Part shown: positions 12,201 to 27,500 of the stretch, piece by piece
How the letters are laid out: each line of letters begins with the position of its first letter
How positions within the stretch are numbered: the first letter of the stretch is position 1
From: Heterohyrax brucei
Lineage: Eukaryota; Chordata; Mammalia; Hyracoidea; Procaviidae
Direction of reading: 5' to 3'
DNA: 64,000 bases
Assembly: GCA_028571685.1 (NCBI GenBank)
Contig: CM053141.1
Coordinates: 76,927,833 to 76,991,832 of the forward strand
Position numbers and translations under genes: made by a program
The notes under the pieces: model-generated
Databases searched by the model: none
Told to the model about the DNA's origin: nothing
The model's input: only the letters and a program-made list of their open reading frames with translations

Positions 12201-15200
12201 ATATGACATCTTGTACTTTATAATTATACCTTCTTTTTCTCTGTATTCTATAGGGAATCTTTCAAGTTTTATTTCAGTCACAGCTTTGGTATTTTTGTCA
12301 TACTGATTCTTGTCAGTTTAGTTTAAAATTCTACTCTTATTCTTTTATGTTCCTGGGATTTCTTTCTCAAATCATAAAGCTACATTTTTGTCCCATCCTC
12401 TCACCCTGTTGCCATACCCTGTTCTTCCCTCATGGTAGTTTGGTCCTATTTTATTGACAGAGGTCTTAAGTTCCTTGCAAGATTGCATTTCAGTTTTTTT
12501 CTTCTATATTTTGGAAACCCTGGTGGCATAGTAGTTAAGTGCTATGGCTGCTCACCAGAATGTCAGCAGTTCGAATCTGCCAGATGCTCCTTGGAGATTC
12601 TGTGGGGCATTCTTCTCTGTATATTGGAACCCACATGACGGCAGTGGGGTGGGGTTTTTTTTTGGTTGTTATTTTTGGATTTAATAATGTTTAGAACTTA
12701 CATTTCCTATGAATTTCCAGTATAACTTTGCTCAGTGGTATCTTGTAGCTTCTGTTTTGTCCCCCCCCCCCTTTTCCTCTCATTCAGTCACCTTGGGTAA
12801 GGAGAGAATCTTCTGATTTCTGTATCAGCCACCAGGGCTGGTACCTGGATTACCTGCAGCTCTGCTTAATGAATGGTCTTTGGATTGTTGACTAAAATCC
12901 CTCTTCAGACTATAGGTGAAGGATAGTTGTTGAGCTCATTTCGTACCTGGTTCTCAGTGAGCTGCAAGAACTTATCCTGTGTGGCTTTGATGGATCTAAT
13001 GGAATGATGCATCTCATGGAATCTTCTACCCTTGACTGAAAGATTCTTTGTAATGACATTTCTGATAAACCGTAGGCTCCTCCATCTAAGATACAGTTGT
13101 GTGTTTGTGTATTTGGTATTTGTTTATGTATGTATATATGTTAGGTGAGGTTGGGGAGTAGTGGTAGATGGTGTAGGGGTGAGAAGAGACAGAAAGCAAG
13201 AACACAGCAGCCTGACAGAAAGTGGTACCTGCATGGGTACGGCTGTCTGGGAGGGTGGCCTGGATCTTTGAGCCAGTGGGTCGAAAGTAGCAGGGAAATG
13301 GTTCATTTGTTTTACTTCAGTGAGGTGATGTCCCATGGTTTTGATGTCCCGTGGTTTTATGAAGTAATATGGGGAACCTGCAGACTTTTCTTTTTGGATT
13401 TGGGTACTTCAGACAGTTTGTAGGAATTCTTGTCAAATCTCGGCAATAGATTTGTTCAGTATTATTGTGAGTTTGTTTTCTTTCAGGAATGTTACATGTG
13501 TGGGAGTAAGGAGTTGCTACCAGCCAGATGCCAGCAATCTCTTGCAGTATATCCATATAAGAGTAGATCAGTTCTTAGGTGGACACGGAAGTGTCATAGA
13601 TGCATATGTCATGTATGATCCCAGGTTTCATGATTAATAAGATGTTGTACAGAAAGGGAACAGTATCTCCACAGAGATTAAAATGCCAACAAAAGTGTGT
13701 ATGTGTTTGAGTGTTGGAGCGTCTTGTGATTTGAATTTTTTTCTTTTTTCCTGTTACATTTCCTAAATATTTTTAATGTTTTTGTGTTGTTTTTATAATA
13801 TCCAAAAGGGTGTGATGCAGTATTAGTCATTTCAGATTAATGTAAATAAGATTTGGATACTTTAATATAGTGTTCCTTTATTTCAGACTGTAATGCACAT
13901 GTACATAAGGGCTGTAAAGATGCTGCACCTCCATGTACCAAGGTAATCTCGCATCTGTATGTGGATATTATATGTTTACATGCAGGTTGGTTGTGTCATG
14001 TTATCTGAGTAAAATCTCCTTTATTACTGTTTAGGTTTATTTCTAAAGTGATAATTGTAGTGATGAAAGAGCACATTTTTGGAGTATGTTTATGAACTGT
14101 GAACTTTTAGAGCTAGGAAAGAGCTCCAGTCTGGCTGTGTTTTAATGTGTAGGTGGGTGAGGCTTTTTGTCCGCATGTGCTAGGCTTTCCACTGCAAACT
14201 GTGAGCAGACAGACGAAAGTGGAGCATGAAGCATGAAGCAGTAGTTCTTGAATATCACTGAGCACCAGAATCACCTGGAGGCCCTCTTAAAACAGGTTCC
14301 TGGGCCCCAGCCCCAGAGTTTCTGATTCTGTAGGTCTGGGGTGGAGCCTGAAAACTTGCATTTCTAACAAGTTCTCAGCTGTGGCTGATGCTTCTGGTCC
14401 CAGGACTGTGCTTTGAGGACCACTGGGCTAAAATGATGTTCTCTGAGGGGCTGGAGTAGATACAGGTGTCTTTAAGTCTATCATTTTAACCCCTCTAGAA
14501 ATCGTGTTAAAAATGCCTGCAGGAGAGCATGATGATAATTCCAAAGGAAACTTGAAGCCACAAACCTCAGATTTAACTGAAACACACATTGTGCAAAGTC
14601 AGCAGATTTGAGGGCTGTTCTAAAATTCACAACTTCATTACTTAAAGTGATTATCTCCTGCAGTAAGGAGGAATAGCAGAAATGTGGAGAAACTAGTAGG
14701 AGAAAGGCAGTGTTGGTAGGAACTCCTCTGGTAGCCTGGGTCTGGCCTCATGGGCTGGCCATTTGTGGTTCCCCTGAGACTTTGAATGAAGTTGGGAGTG
14801 CTCATGAGCCAAGCCTTCATTATAACTTTCCATTGTCATGGCACTTTTTTGTTGTTATTGTTGTTGTTACCTTTAAGAGCTTTTACTCTGAATTCCTCTT
14901 TGTTAGGAAGAATAAAATAACAAAAACTGTAGATAAGCCACCATGTTGACATGCTCAAAGGATAGTGGTGTTTGATCTTATTAGATGTGTTTCTGATCTT
15001 CTTTACCAGAAAGTCCAAGAGAAATATAACAAGAACAAACCACAGACCATCCTTGGAAGTAAGTGATGTGGAAAATGGCAAGCATTTTTTTTTTCAATGT
15101 AATAATACACACCACAGATTTTTTTCCAATGCAAAATACCTCCTCCTTTGGTTTTTTCATTTGCTCAGTTATTACTTATTTCATAACATGGGCTGGGTAT

Positions 15201-18200
15201 AATTTGTAGTTATATAAGGATGTAAAGAATGCTATAAATTTCTATGCCAAATTAAGGTATTTTGCATTGTGGAGATTTTATGTATCTTTTGTATTAGCAA
15301 TGGACCTAAGGAGGGGATATAACCATGCTGCCTCAATTCTAAGATGCTGTCTAGTGTGAGGTGTTCTATTTATTTAGTAGCAACCTTTTGGGGAGAGGAG
15401 AAACACTACATTAAATGTACATAATTTTATATTTTTCTTAGAAGTGGCATATGCTTATATGAACAAATAAACACCACATGCTTCCCTAGCATCACAAAGT
15501 TTCAAGAAAAAAGCTTCATGTTTGGAGTCTGTAGATTCTTATTGGTCCCTGTTGCCTGTTCTTCTGAGACCTCATGCTATCCTTAAACAATGCTTAAGAC
15601 AGGGATAGTGTTAATACCTTCAGGATGGCAGCGACATTTCAAGGCATATAGGAATTTAGTTTGCATATTGTTAAATTTAGTGATTTTCTTTCTTTTTATG
15701 AATTATTACCACTGAAATGGTAATTTCCTTTTCTCCTGAAAGTCCTCAGTGGTAGAGATGGGGCCCTGAGATGGTGGAATAGTGGGATACTTTTGTCAAT
15801 CCTCTAATAATGAAGATTGCAAAAAAAAAAAATGACTCAATTACGTGTGACTTTCTAGGAGCCTTGAACATCAAAGAGAAAACTGAGAAATTTAACTGAG
15901 TGGCAGGGAAGGAGCAGTAGGTCTGGAAGTATCTAGGACTGGCCAGACCTGGCCCAGAAGGAGTCAGCACACTGCAAACCGGTTGGCAATGGTGAGCTTG
16001 GTGAGCAGAGTGGTGGCTTTTTGGAGGGCATCTTCCTCGACCTAAGAGACTGAGGAACAGAGAGCCTAGTCACACTTCCAGAATCAGTGAAAGATGGCAT
16101 TCAATTGTCAAAAGCTAAGAGGATTGAATCTAATCTGCCTCGTGAGGATCTAAATCTTTCCTTCAGAATAAAACTCTCTCCCTTTCCTCAGGGCTTTTCT
16201 CCTCCCTTCTCTGCACTGTACCTGGCTCTGGAGTCTGACACTGTTACCTGGGCTGGAAGTGTGGCTTCTTCTAAGCCATCTAAGACACTCTGCTAGACTC
16301 AGAGAAGGAAGAATTTAACAAATCAAGGGGAAATAAATAAATAAAACAATCTGCCAGCTCCCCTAAGCTGGTAACTCAGGGAAGATACATTTCCTTTGTC
16401 TAGGCTTAGGCATATGGGGACATATCTTTTTCGCAGGCACTGACTGATGCTTGTCCATCCATTGCCTTTCTCAGCATGTGCTGCCAGATACCTGTGCCTA
16501 CACTAATCACCCCTGCCTGTCTAGGACTGTTGGAGAGAGTTTGTACACACACTTGGTGACTGACTACCTGGGCACCTGAAAAGAATCTACAAAAAAAGTA
16601 AATGGGTGCCTGGGGGCTTACTTGCCTAGTAAAAGCTCTAAGCATCTGGTGACAGGATACTAGAGCGCCAAAGGTGCCAATAATCAAACTAGCACACATG
16701 ACCAGCCTGTCTTGGCGTTTCAAAACAAAGCAAGAAGCTAGAACACAGTAAGCAAACATAAAATAAATAAATACAACAGCTTACTGATGGCTCAGAGACA
16801 GCAGTCAATATGAGAACTCTTAAGAAGGCAGACCACGATGGCTTCAGAAAGCTCTCAAAATAATTGAGAAATCTTCCATATGGAGAAAACTTTCTGGAAT
16901 TATCAGAGGTAGAATACAGAAGATTAATAATATTTAGAACTCTTGAATACATCAGGAAGGACATCAGGCAAAATGCAGCACAATGTTATTACAAATTGAA
17001 TAGTTTTTTAAGAAAACATAGAGAAACAGCATGCAGAAGATTATTAATAAAATTACAGAATTAGACTACTGTGTAGAAAGTCAAATGAGCAAAATTGAGG
17101 TAATAGAAGCTGGAATTAGTGACTCTGGACATTAAACACTTGACACCAACATATTTGAGGAAAAATCAGATAAAAGAATTTAGAAGAATGAAGAAACACT
17201 AAGAGTTACATGAGATTCTATCAAGAGATTCTGTCTACAAGTGCTTAAAGTACTACCAGAACAGAGGAATGACAAGAAAAAGCAGAGAGAATTGTTGACA
17301 GAAAACTTCCTTGATATCATGAAAGATGAGACAATATGTATCCAAGACATTTATTATACTCTTCACAAGGTAGATCCCAAAAGAAAGACATTGAGACATA
17401 TTATAATCAAGCTTGACAAAACTAAAGATAAGGAAAGAATTTTGAAGGTGGCTATGGAGAAACAAAAAATAATCTACAAAGGGTAGTCAGTAAGACTAAG
17501 CTCAGACTACTCAACAGAAACCATGCAGGCAAAAAGGCAATGAGATGACATCTATAAAGCCTTGATGAAACAAAAATTGCCAGTGAAGAATTATATGTTC
17601 AGCAAAACTCTCTCTCAGATATGATGATGAAATTAGTACATTTCCAGATATACAAGAATTTAGAAAATTTGCAAAAAAAACAAACTAACATTACAATAAA
17701 TACTAAAGGGAGTCATTTGGCTAGCAAATCAGTAATATTAGATAACAACCTGAGGCTAGAATACAGGAAAGAGCAACCAGTTATCAACCCAGATAGGAAA
17801 GTCACAAGAATAAATCAAAGTTAAAACACTGAAAACAGGGAAACAGAGATGTTAGTATGTAAAAGATAACAATACTATCACAAAAAGAGGTACTGAAAAA
17901 ATGAAGTCATAGGTCATTCATATGGAAAGGAAGTCAAGATGATACAAAGAAATTAAAGATGGGTTTAAATTTAGAAAAGTAGGGGTAAATATTAAGGTAA
18001 CCACAAAGGAAATGAACAATCCTACACATCAAAATAAACAAACAAACAAAAAAAAAGAAGCACAAGAAAAACATCAAATCTCAGCAAATACAAAACCAAC
18101 AACAATGAAAAAGATGAAAAGAAAACATGAAGAAAAATGACTCAGAACAAAAAAATTAGGTGGAATAAAGAAATTATCAACAACTACAAAAAGGCATCAA

Positions 18201-21200
18201 AACGACAGCATTAAATTCATATCAATAATTGCATGGAATATGAATGCATTAAATGCACCAATCAAGAGACAGGAAGTAGCAGAATGGATAAGAAAACATG
18301 ATCTGTCTATATGCTGCCTGTAAGAAACACACCTTAGACTTGAAGACTCTAACAAACTAAAACTCAAAGGATGGAAAAAATATATCAAGCAAACAACATT
18401 AAAGAAAAGAAAGAGCAGGAGTGGCAATATAAATATCTGATAAAATAGATTTTACAGTAGAATCCACCACAATGAATAAGGAAGGGCACTATATAATGAT
18501 TAAAGGGTCAGTGCACCAAGAAGGTATTACCATATGAAATATTTACACATCTAGTGACAGAGCTCCTAAATATATAAAATGAACTCTCACAGCACAGAGG
18601 AATAGATAGCTCCACAATAATAGTAGGAACTCTCACAGAGGAATAGATAGCTCCACAATAATAGTAGGAGATTTTGACACACTGCTATCGGTGAAGGAAC
18701 AGAACATCCAGAAAGAAACTCAGTAAAGACGCTGAAGATCCAAATGCCATGGTCAACCAGCTTGACCCCGTAGATGTATATTGAACACGCTACCCAACAG
18801 CAGCCAAATACACGTTCTTCTCCAACACACTTGGAATATTCTCCAAATTGATCACATATTAGTCCATAAAGCAAGTCTCAACCAAATTCAAAACATCAGA
18901 ATATTGCAAAACATCTTTTCAGACTGTAAAGCCATGAAAGTAGAAATCAGCAACTGAAAAAGCAAGGAAAAAAATTGAACCATGGAAATTGCACAAGTGT
19001 TCTTTAGAAACTCTATGGGGCAGTACATTTCTGACCTCTAGGGTCACCGTCAGTTGAATGTGACTCTATGGCAATGGGTTTTTCAGGGTTTGGTAAAAAA
19101 CTACTGGATTATGGAAGAAATCAAGGACATAATAAAAAAAGTTCACAGAATCAAATAAGAATGAAAATACACCGTATCAGAACCTTTGGGACACAGCAAA
19201 GGCAGTACTCAGAGGACAATTTATTTCAGTAAAGTATACGTCCAAAAAGAAAATCTTCAGTGGCATTTGGCAGTTCTTCATATTGTACACATGGACCAGT
19301 TACACTACTGTGTCCCTAATGTGAAAATTCTTTGATTCATTATGAATGATTTTTTGGTTTCTTCTGCCTTAAATTACATTGATTGACAGGTAGTGGACAT
19401 TTGAGGTACATAATAACTTTTCCTTTCAGTGTTAAAATAAAGTGCAAGCAATAGTTTTAAAACTATTTCATTCACGACTGTTATGTATGCAAATTTAAGG
19501 TAATACACCTTTAAATAGGATGTTGCACAGGTTAAGTTGGCTCCTGGTAGTCTGCTTAAAATATGCATTATCTATGACTTATTTCTTGGCTTGACAGAGT
19601 CCCAGTAACATTAGTTGTAAAGGATTTCTTAGTTCTAAAAGACAAAATGTGAAAATAAAAGGCAGGTCAGGATTGGCAAAACACTGGGTGTTCTTTCTTT
19701 TTGTGTGTAAGCCTTGAGAATAAAATCAAACTGTAGACCTGTATAAGAAGTTCCCTCCCTTCTGCTTGAGAATATGTGAGCTGCAGCTATAGTATTAGAA
19801 GACAGAGCTTTTAGAGAGTCACTTATAACACATCAAACATAAGTGCACCCATTCCCATGATATTTTAGAACACAGCAGAAATGTTGAAGCACCATTTAGT
19901 TTTCAGTGTGCAAGACGGAAACTGCCAAGTTTTTCCTACAGGTTTAATTTGCCTGGAATTCTTATGCCACAAAGAACAGTCTCCCAGCATTATTCCCTTC
20001 CACTGACACTCTGAGTGTAATGTGTGTTGTTTATACACACTGTCTATGTTCTAGTAATAATACTAATAGCACCTTGCATCTATTTAAAGCTGGCTCTAAG
20101 GAGTACAAGCTGAAGTTTATAGGAAAGCTGGCCCCACGTTTCCCCATTCCATTCTCCTGTTTGTATAATCCCAAACTTCCACAGTCTCCAAGTGGAGGTG
20201 CTGATGCTGACTGGCAGCCTTGGGTGTCAGGAGGGTGTGAAATGGAAGGGACATTCGAAGCAGGTGTCAGGCTGTGGCAGCAAGATGGGTTTCAAGGCTC
20301 AGCATGAGACACGTTCTAAATGAGCCATTTGAACATTGAGCTCTCTGGCTGTTGAGTGTCTGCCTGTACTTGTAATTATTGTCCCTTTACAAAAACCACG
20401 TGAAACTTCTTTTCTGATTTCCAGACACCTCATTCAGAGACACTCAACAGCCTGGCCTTTCCTCGCACCCTTCTCCCTCCATGCCCATTGGATTGCCCAG
20501 TGGAAGGAAGGAAACTGCAGGCCCGGTTCACTCATTGTCCAGAAGTGTTCCAGGAGTCACTTTGGAAAGGTAAGGGTCGCTGTGTGTTTACCTCTTCCTG
20601 GCTCAGAGTTGCTGCTGGGCTAACTTTTCTTCCTTCCCTCTCTCAGCTTCAGGAGGTCAGGGACATCCTTGGAGTCTGAGAGTGACAGCAGCAGCTGGAG
20701 AAGCCGGTCTCATTCCGATGAGCTGATACAGTCTATGGGCTCTTCTCCCTCCACAGAGTCATTTATAATGGAAGGTGAGGAGAAGGTGCTTGTGTGTTTT
20801 TCTTGTGTTTCTGTGAGTGTTTGCCCAAAGGAATATAAGGGTATAAGATGGGAGCCTCTTCTTTTGTTCTCTGTGAAATAGTTCTGTTTTGTGATGTCTC
20901 TTTGGTATAGTTTCTACTTGTAGACAGAATCAAAATTAACCCCAGAGGATGCCAGCAGACAGTGGCCAAGGAAATATGATGCATATTTTAAATGGATAGA
21001 TTTCAGAAAGATCTGTCATCAGACAATGAAGGGAATGAAACACATTGTGTACCTCGTTATTATTTTTAAATGTTTTGTAACTATTGATAAGTTGAAATGA
21101 GGTCATACATTAAAATATATATATATATACTTCAGTTGATTAAGACTGAGCTTGCCTAGATCCCTGAGATAATAATCCTTACCTCTTGCCTTTTACTTCT

Positions 21201-21496
21201 AGGGGAATGAAAGTTATTTTATTTGGTGTGTTTTGTAAGATAAGACGTAGTATGCAGAATTAGTGATCATACTAAGCTATTTGAAAAAGTGAGTGAAAAT
21301 CAAACAAAAGGAGGCTATTAAAAACAAAAAGGAGTGGCCTCTGCTTTAGGAGTCTGTGTTCTGTTTGCTGTTGCTGTTTTAATTTTAAACTTTAGCCCTT
21401 TAAATCCATTGTTATCTCACCTTTACTGTTTTGGAGTTCAGTCTCTTTAATGAGTGTCCTTTAAGCAAATAGGATTTTTATTTTCCTGAAAGTTAC

Positions 21497-21528
<32 letters not shown>

Positions 21529-24500
21529 TGTCTAATTCTGTTATAAAAATCTGTATTCACATGTGACCCCAAATTCTTGCACTTAGCTTCATCTTATATT
21601 AAAAGCAGCAAGCCAAGTAAAAAGCAAATCAAGTGGACCTGTACAAAATTCTGATTTGAGTTAATAGTGAACAATAACCTGGGGTAAACAAAGTCAGTGG
21701 ATTAAAAGTCTGTAAAGAACATTATCAATTCCGGGGTTATAAAAAACAAAACTGAAACAGAGCAAGCCAAAGCGTGTGAACAAAAGACTCTTCACATGTC
21801 TTTTTTTTAACGTTATCATTATTTTAATATTGGGTTCTTCCTTTCTTCCATGAAAAGCTGTCTTGGTTTGGTTGAGTTCAACCGTATGATGTTTCCAGTA
21901 CACAAGAACAATATTTTGGCTTGGTTGTTTCTGTGACCACAACGGGTTTATTTACTGGGATGAATCCATAAACATGGTAGTGGTGGAGCTTTGTTTGTGT
22001 TATGACGCTTCTGACCTTTGTCTGTTTTCCTAAACAGATGTTGTAGACTCCTCTCTGTGGAGTGATCTCAGCAGCGACGCCCAGGAATTTGAAGCAGAAT
22101 CTTGGAGTCTCGTGGTTGATCCCTTGTTTTGTAGTAGGCAGGAAAAAGATGTCATCAAAAGACAAGATGTCATTTTTGGTAAGCTTTTCAGATATGGTCT
22201 TAGAATTGAAGCAGTGTAGTGTAGGGGAAAAAGCATGAAATTAGAAACCACGCAGGCTTGGGTTCCAGCCCTAATTCAACCATTTTCTAGTTACTTGATA
22301 CCAGACAAATTATATAACTCACTCAGACCTCCGTAGCTCCATCTTTAAAATGGGAATTAATAGCACTTAGGTTGAAAATGTTTTAAATGGGATAGTGGAT
22401 GTTCCAGGTATGAAAAAAGGTACTTAGATTTTTTTTCTCGTATCCTTGGCAAGTTGACTTAGGCTTACCCTGTGATTTTTTTTTTCCCCCTCTTCTGTGT
22501 ACAAATCACAATGAGCTTCTACCTATTTTGCTGTTGGGCAGAGGGAGCTATTGCATGGTCTATCCTGTACTGCCAGTGGCTGCCATCCGTGTAGACAGCA
22601 GTGGGCTGGCAGTGCCTGGATTAGAGCAGTGCACGGCTGTGTGCTGCAGTCCTGAGTTTGGATTCAACTCTGCTGAGACTTCGCTATTTCATGCTGTTTG
22701 GAATAGATGATAGGAAGCGATCTGCATTTAAACTAGTTAGGAAATAATGCCACTTAAAAAACTTTTTTTGAATATATTTAGTAAAGCAAAGTAAACACTA
22801 AAAAGTTGTACCAAGGAGATACCCTACTTCAAAGAAGAGGTTAGCTCTCAGTTTTCGCTAATGCTGTGTATACAAATATGGACCCAACAGTATCCACTGG
22901 TGATGAGGATGCCTTCTCACGGCAGGTGTTGGTTATGCAGGTTGTGTGACGTGGTGTGTGAGCATGCCTTGAAATCTGTCCAGGTTTCGGTAGGTGAAAG
23001 TCACTTTGATAAGGAAGATGCTGTCTCTTTAATAAATCTCAAGCAGTTTATTTTATATTATCATTTTTTCCTTCATTTGCCTCTGCATTTCATAGATTAA
23101 GAATAATCTAATAATCTAATCCATTTGGGATGAATTATCTTGTAGCAGAGTCTCTACTGTGGCCTTGGAGTCAGAAAGGCAACTGTGTGAGGATAAATCC
23201 TTCATCTTCTCTTGATCTTTGTCCCCTTTTTAAAACTGAAGACAAGAATTCCTAATGTACAGAATCAAAATACATTAATAGATAATTGGATTAAATGAAA
23301 TAAATAATTGGGTAAAGTATTTAGCACAGAGTAGACCCTGAAACTTGTTACAATAATAAAGTTACTGAGTCCCCAGTTAAAGAGATTTTTTTTATGATAA
23401 AATAATAAACAAAGCTGCATTTAGACTTATTTATCCTCCATGATATTCCAGTCTTTCTCAAAATACGAGGATTTTGAGGAATATTACTTAATGTAGAAAT
23501 TATACTTCTGATACTGTTGCAAATTTTGAGTTAACTGTTCTCACTCATGATGCATTGTAAAATTTTGTATGTTATTCACATACTATAAAATTTACCCTTC
23601 CGAAGTGTACAGTTAAGTGATTTTAGTTTATTCAGCGTTACACAGCTATCACATCTAACTAATTCTAGAAAATGTTCAACACTCCACAAAGAAACCTTGC
23701 CCTTTAGCAGTTACACACCACATCCCCACACCCTAGCCTCTGAGAACCACTAATTGGCTTTCTGTCTCCACTCATTAGCCTATTCTGGACATTTCACATA
23801 AATGCAATGTGTAATATGTGCTGTTTTGTGACTGACTTCTTTCATGTAGCATAATGTTTTCAAGGTTCATCCATGTTGTACTTGCTCTAATACTTCTTTT
23901 TGTGACTGAGTAGCATTCCATTGTGTGCATATACCACAACTTGTCTACCCATTCATCACCTGGTAGATATTGGGGGTGTTGGCAGTTTTTGGTCATGATG
24001 TTAACTATGTAAATTTTGAAGAAATTCTAGATTGTTTTCCCAAGTGGCTGCCCCATTTTGTACTTCCACCAGCAGTGTATGAGGGTCTCACTTTTTCCAC
24101 ATGCTCAGTAATACTTGTGCATTGTCCTTGATTATAAACATACTAGTGGGTGTGAAGTGGTATTGTTTAGATTTGAATTTCCTTTAGGGCAAATGATGTT
24201 GAGCTTCTTTTCACATGCTCGTTGGCTGTTTGTGTATCTTCTTTGGAGTATCTTCTTTGTGCATCAAATCCTTGGCTAGTGCATTTTTAAATTGAGTTGT
24301 CTTTTTATCATGAAATTATAAGAGTTCTTCATATACTGTAGGTATAAAACCCTATCAGATATGTAATTTGGAGATACTTTCTCCTGTATTTCTCTGTAAG
24401 TTGTCTTTTCACTTTTTTGATAGTGTTCTTTGATCAGGATTCTTTTTTCTTCGGGGGGGGGGGACAAAATGGAATTTTGAAGATTCTGCAAATAGGAAAG

Positions 24501-27500
24501 ACCTACTGTAGTCCACATTATTTTATTTTATTCATCAAATTAATTCTGCTCAAACTTAACGCAAACCAAGTTAGGTATCAGAGCATTCAGGAGGGAATAA
24601 ACCCTGATTCATTCCTGAAGGTATCTAAAAATTTTAGCTAGTCATGTGAGTTGTAATATATAGAAAAAATAGTTTAATATTTTGAGTTTAAATTAGATAT
24701 TTAATCAGTGCTGACTTCTAAAGTGAGAAAAATATTATTTCTAAATATTTCTCTTTTTATTGAGATACTAATTTAAGTCCATAGGGCTGCTTGGCTGGTA
24801 AAGCTTATTTCTGATCCTGTGTTTCAGAGCTCATGCAAACAGAAATGCATCACATCCAGACCCTCTTCATCATGTCTGAGATCTTCAGAAAAGGGATGAA
24901 AGAGGAGCTGCAACTTGACCACAGCACTGTGGATAAAATTTTTCCGTGTTTAGACGAGTTACTTGAAATCCATAGGCACTTCTTCTATTGTATGAAGGAG
25001 CGGAGGCAAGAATCCTGCATTGACAATGATAGGAATTTTATAATCAACCAAATTGGAGATATCCTAGTACAGCAGGTAAGAAAGGCTTAAGGACCTAACC
25101 TCAAAACCTAATAGCTTGCAGACCCTCTACAGTGTTAAAAACTTATGGGAAGATGGCGTTGATTTCATCGATGGGTTTGCTTGTTGGTGCTTCTTTCTTG
25201 GTGGTATGAGGTTCTCTGTCTGTCTGCTACTGTCTTTTATATCTCAAAAGAGATTGACTTAAGATACAAACTAATGTTACATGACTCATTAACATAACTG
25301 TTGCTAATCCCACCTTATCAACATCATCAGATAGGATTTACAACACACAGGAATGTCATATCAGATGACAAAATTGTGTATAGTCACACAATTCTGGGAA
25401 TCATGGCCTAGCCAAGTTGAGAGATATTTTGGGGAGACACTGTTCAATCTGTGACAGGTTGTGTGACTGAGAGCTGAGAGGTTGTGTGACTCATTATCAT
25501 ACAACTGACATCACATGACTTGACTGGGTCATCATTGGACCTACTGTTGCCTTTTTCAGGAGTCACCATCAAAAATCCCGTTTTCAAAGTTTTAATAAGA
25601 CTTTTTGTTGTGCTAGACTCGCTAATAACATGGCTTACAAAGTGAGCCTTGTGATAACCTCACCAGTGGCTTCAAGACAAATGATGACTCATCTTAGGGA
25701 CAGTCGGGCATTTTTTTTAAATTATGATTATAAGTAAAAATGTACGTTCCCATATAAATTTGGATGTCCACCTAGGTGCAGGTCCCACTACTCTCCCTGC
25801 CCAGTGACAGCACACACCTTCTCTCTGCTCCATACATGTCTTATCCTCCCAAAAATCTTCTATCCCCTCCTCTCCACCCACTCCTCTTCCTCCAATAAGA
25901 GGTCAGCAGGACGACATTCTATAGATACATAGAACCATAAAGTGCACACATGATATGGTCACTCTGTATCGCCAAGTCCAATCCATTCCTGTCCAAGAGT
26001 TGACTTCCATTATGATTTATGGACAGGGGCAGCATCAGGGCCAGGGGTCATGCCCCCAGGGGAACCCCAAGGCCCATGGACCATCAATTGCAGTCTTTTA
26101 ATGGAGATCTGAGTGTGCACTCATGTTTATTCTTGTGTTACCAGTGAGACTCAACTTTGTGATCTCCATCACGGCTATCACTGGTAGTGGCTGGGCACAT
26201 TCCGGCTCTTTGGGTCACAAGTCAGTGTTGTCCCCCACTCATGCGGGTCTCTCTGTCTTCTGGGTTCTCTTTCCCCCATGTCATTTGGTCCTTGATGGTT
26301 ATCCATTCCTGCTGAGCTGGGAGCATTTGCTTTACCCTCAGATGGCAGCTTGGCAACTTTTAAGACCCTAGATGCCACTCACCAATGTGGGATGTAGAGG
26401 GCTCTCTTAGCAAAATGCTAGTTGTGCCAATTGGCCTTGATTTCCCGTGAGAGCATGGCCCCTGACCCCTGTCTCAGCTACTCTGTCCTTGTAATATTGC
26501 ATTAAGATGAGAGGAGTACTCAAGTTGTGTTGAAGTCGAGTTAATATTGATCTTCTTTCTAATGTGTGCTGTCACAGATTTCATCCAACCAAATTTCTAT
26601 CAATTTCTATCAATTGTTTAATCTAAACCCTCACCTACCCCCCCTTGCAGCTGTCAAAGAATCTTTTCTTCTATGCATTAGCCTGTTTTTAAGTTCTTAT
26701 CATGGAAGTCTCATACAATATTTGTCCTTTTGTTGCTGACTACTTTCACTCAACATAATGTCCTCCAATTGAAACCAGGTTATGAGATTTTTCCTAAAAT
26801 CATCATTGTTCTTTATCATTGCATGGTGTTCCATTGAGTATATGTACCATAGTTTACCTATCTATTCCTCTGTTGTTGGGCATCTGGGTTGATTCCATCT
26901 TTTTGCTGTTGTGGTCTGTGCTGTGATAAACATTTGTGTGCATGTGTCAGTTGGTGTGAATGGCCTTGATTCTGTAAGCTATATTCTGAGCAGCAGAATT
27001 ACTAGGTTAAATGGTATATCTAGATCCAGCTTTTTAAGGAAGAGCCAGACTGGTTTCCAAAGAGGTTGCACCATGTTGCAGTCTCACAAACAGTGTAGGA
27101 GAGTTCCACTTTCTCCACAGCCTCTCTAGCATTTGTTGTTTTGCATTTTTTGGATCATGGCCCACCTTGTTGGGGTGAGATGGTATCTCATTGTCTTTTT
27201 TATTTTAATGTCTGTAATAGCTAATGATCATGAGCATGTCTGCATGTGTTTTTTGACTGCCTGGATCTCCTCTTTAGAGAAATGTCTGTCCATCTCTTTT
27301 GCCCAATGCTTAATTGGATGATATATCTTTTTCCTATTGATATTTTGTAGTACCTTATAGATCATGGAGATCAGGTGTCAGTCTGACATATAGTTGCCAA
27401 ATATTTTTTCCCATTCTGGAGGTGGCCTTTTAATTCTATTAATAAAGTCTTGGGATGAGCAGAAGTGTTTGGTTCTTACTAGTTCCCGTTTGTGTATTTT

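Larger units (their letters stand above)
15745..19260 (+). mobile_element. L1 retrotransposon remnant, sense, 3' end missing
   Basis: Sense-oriented. A 5' UTR-like start is near 15745 (gagatggtggaatagtggg). An ORF1 relic at 17241-17486 has [15 protein letters not shown] and [17 protein letters not shown]. An ORF2 endonuclease-region relic follows from about 18200 to 19240, with many stops. Two pieces of this ORF1 block correspond to the ORF1 relic of the antisense L1 at 32978-33493. A SINE interrupts it near 19000. Inactive. Confidence 0.75.
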
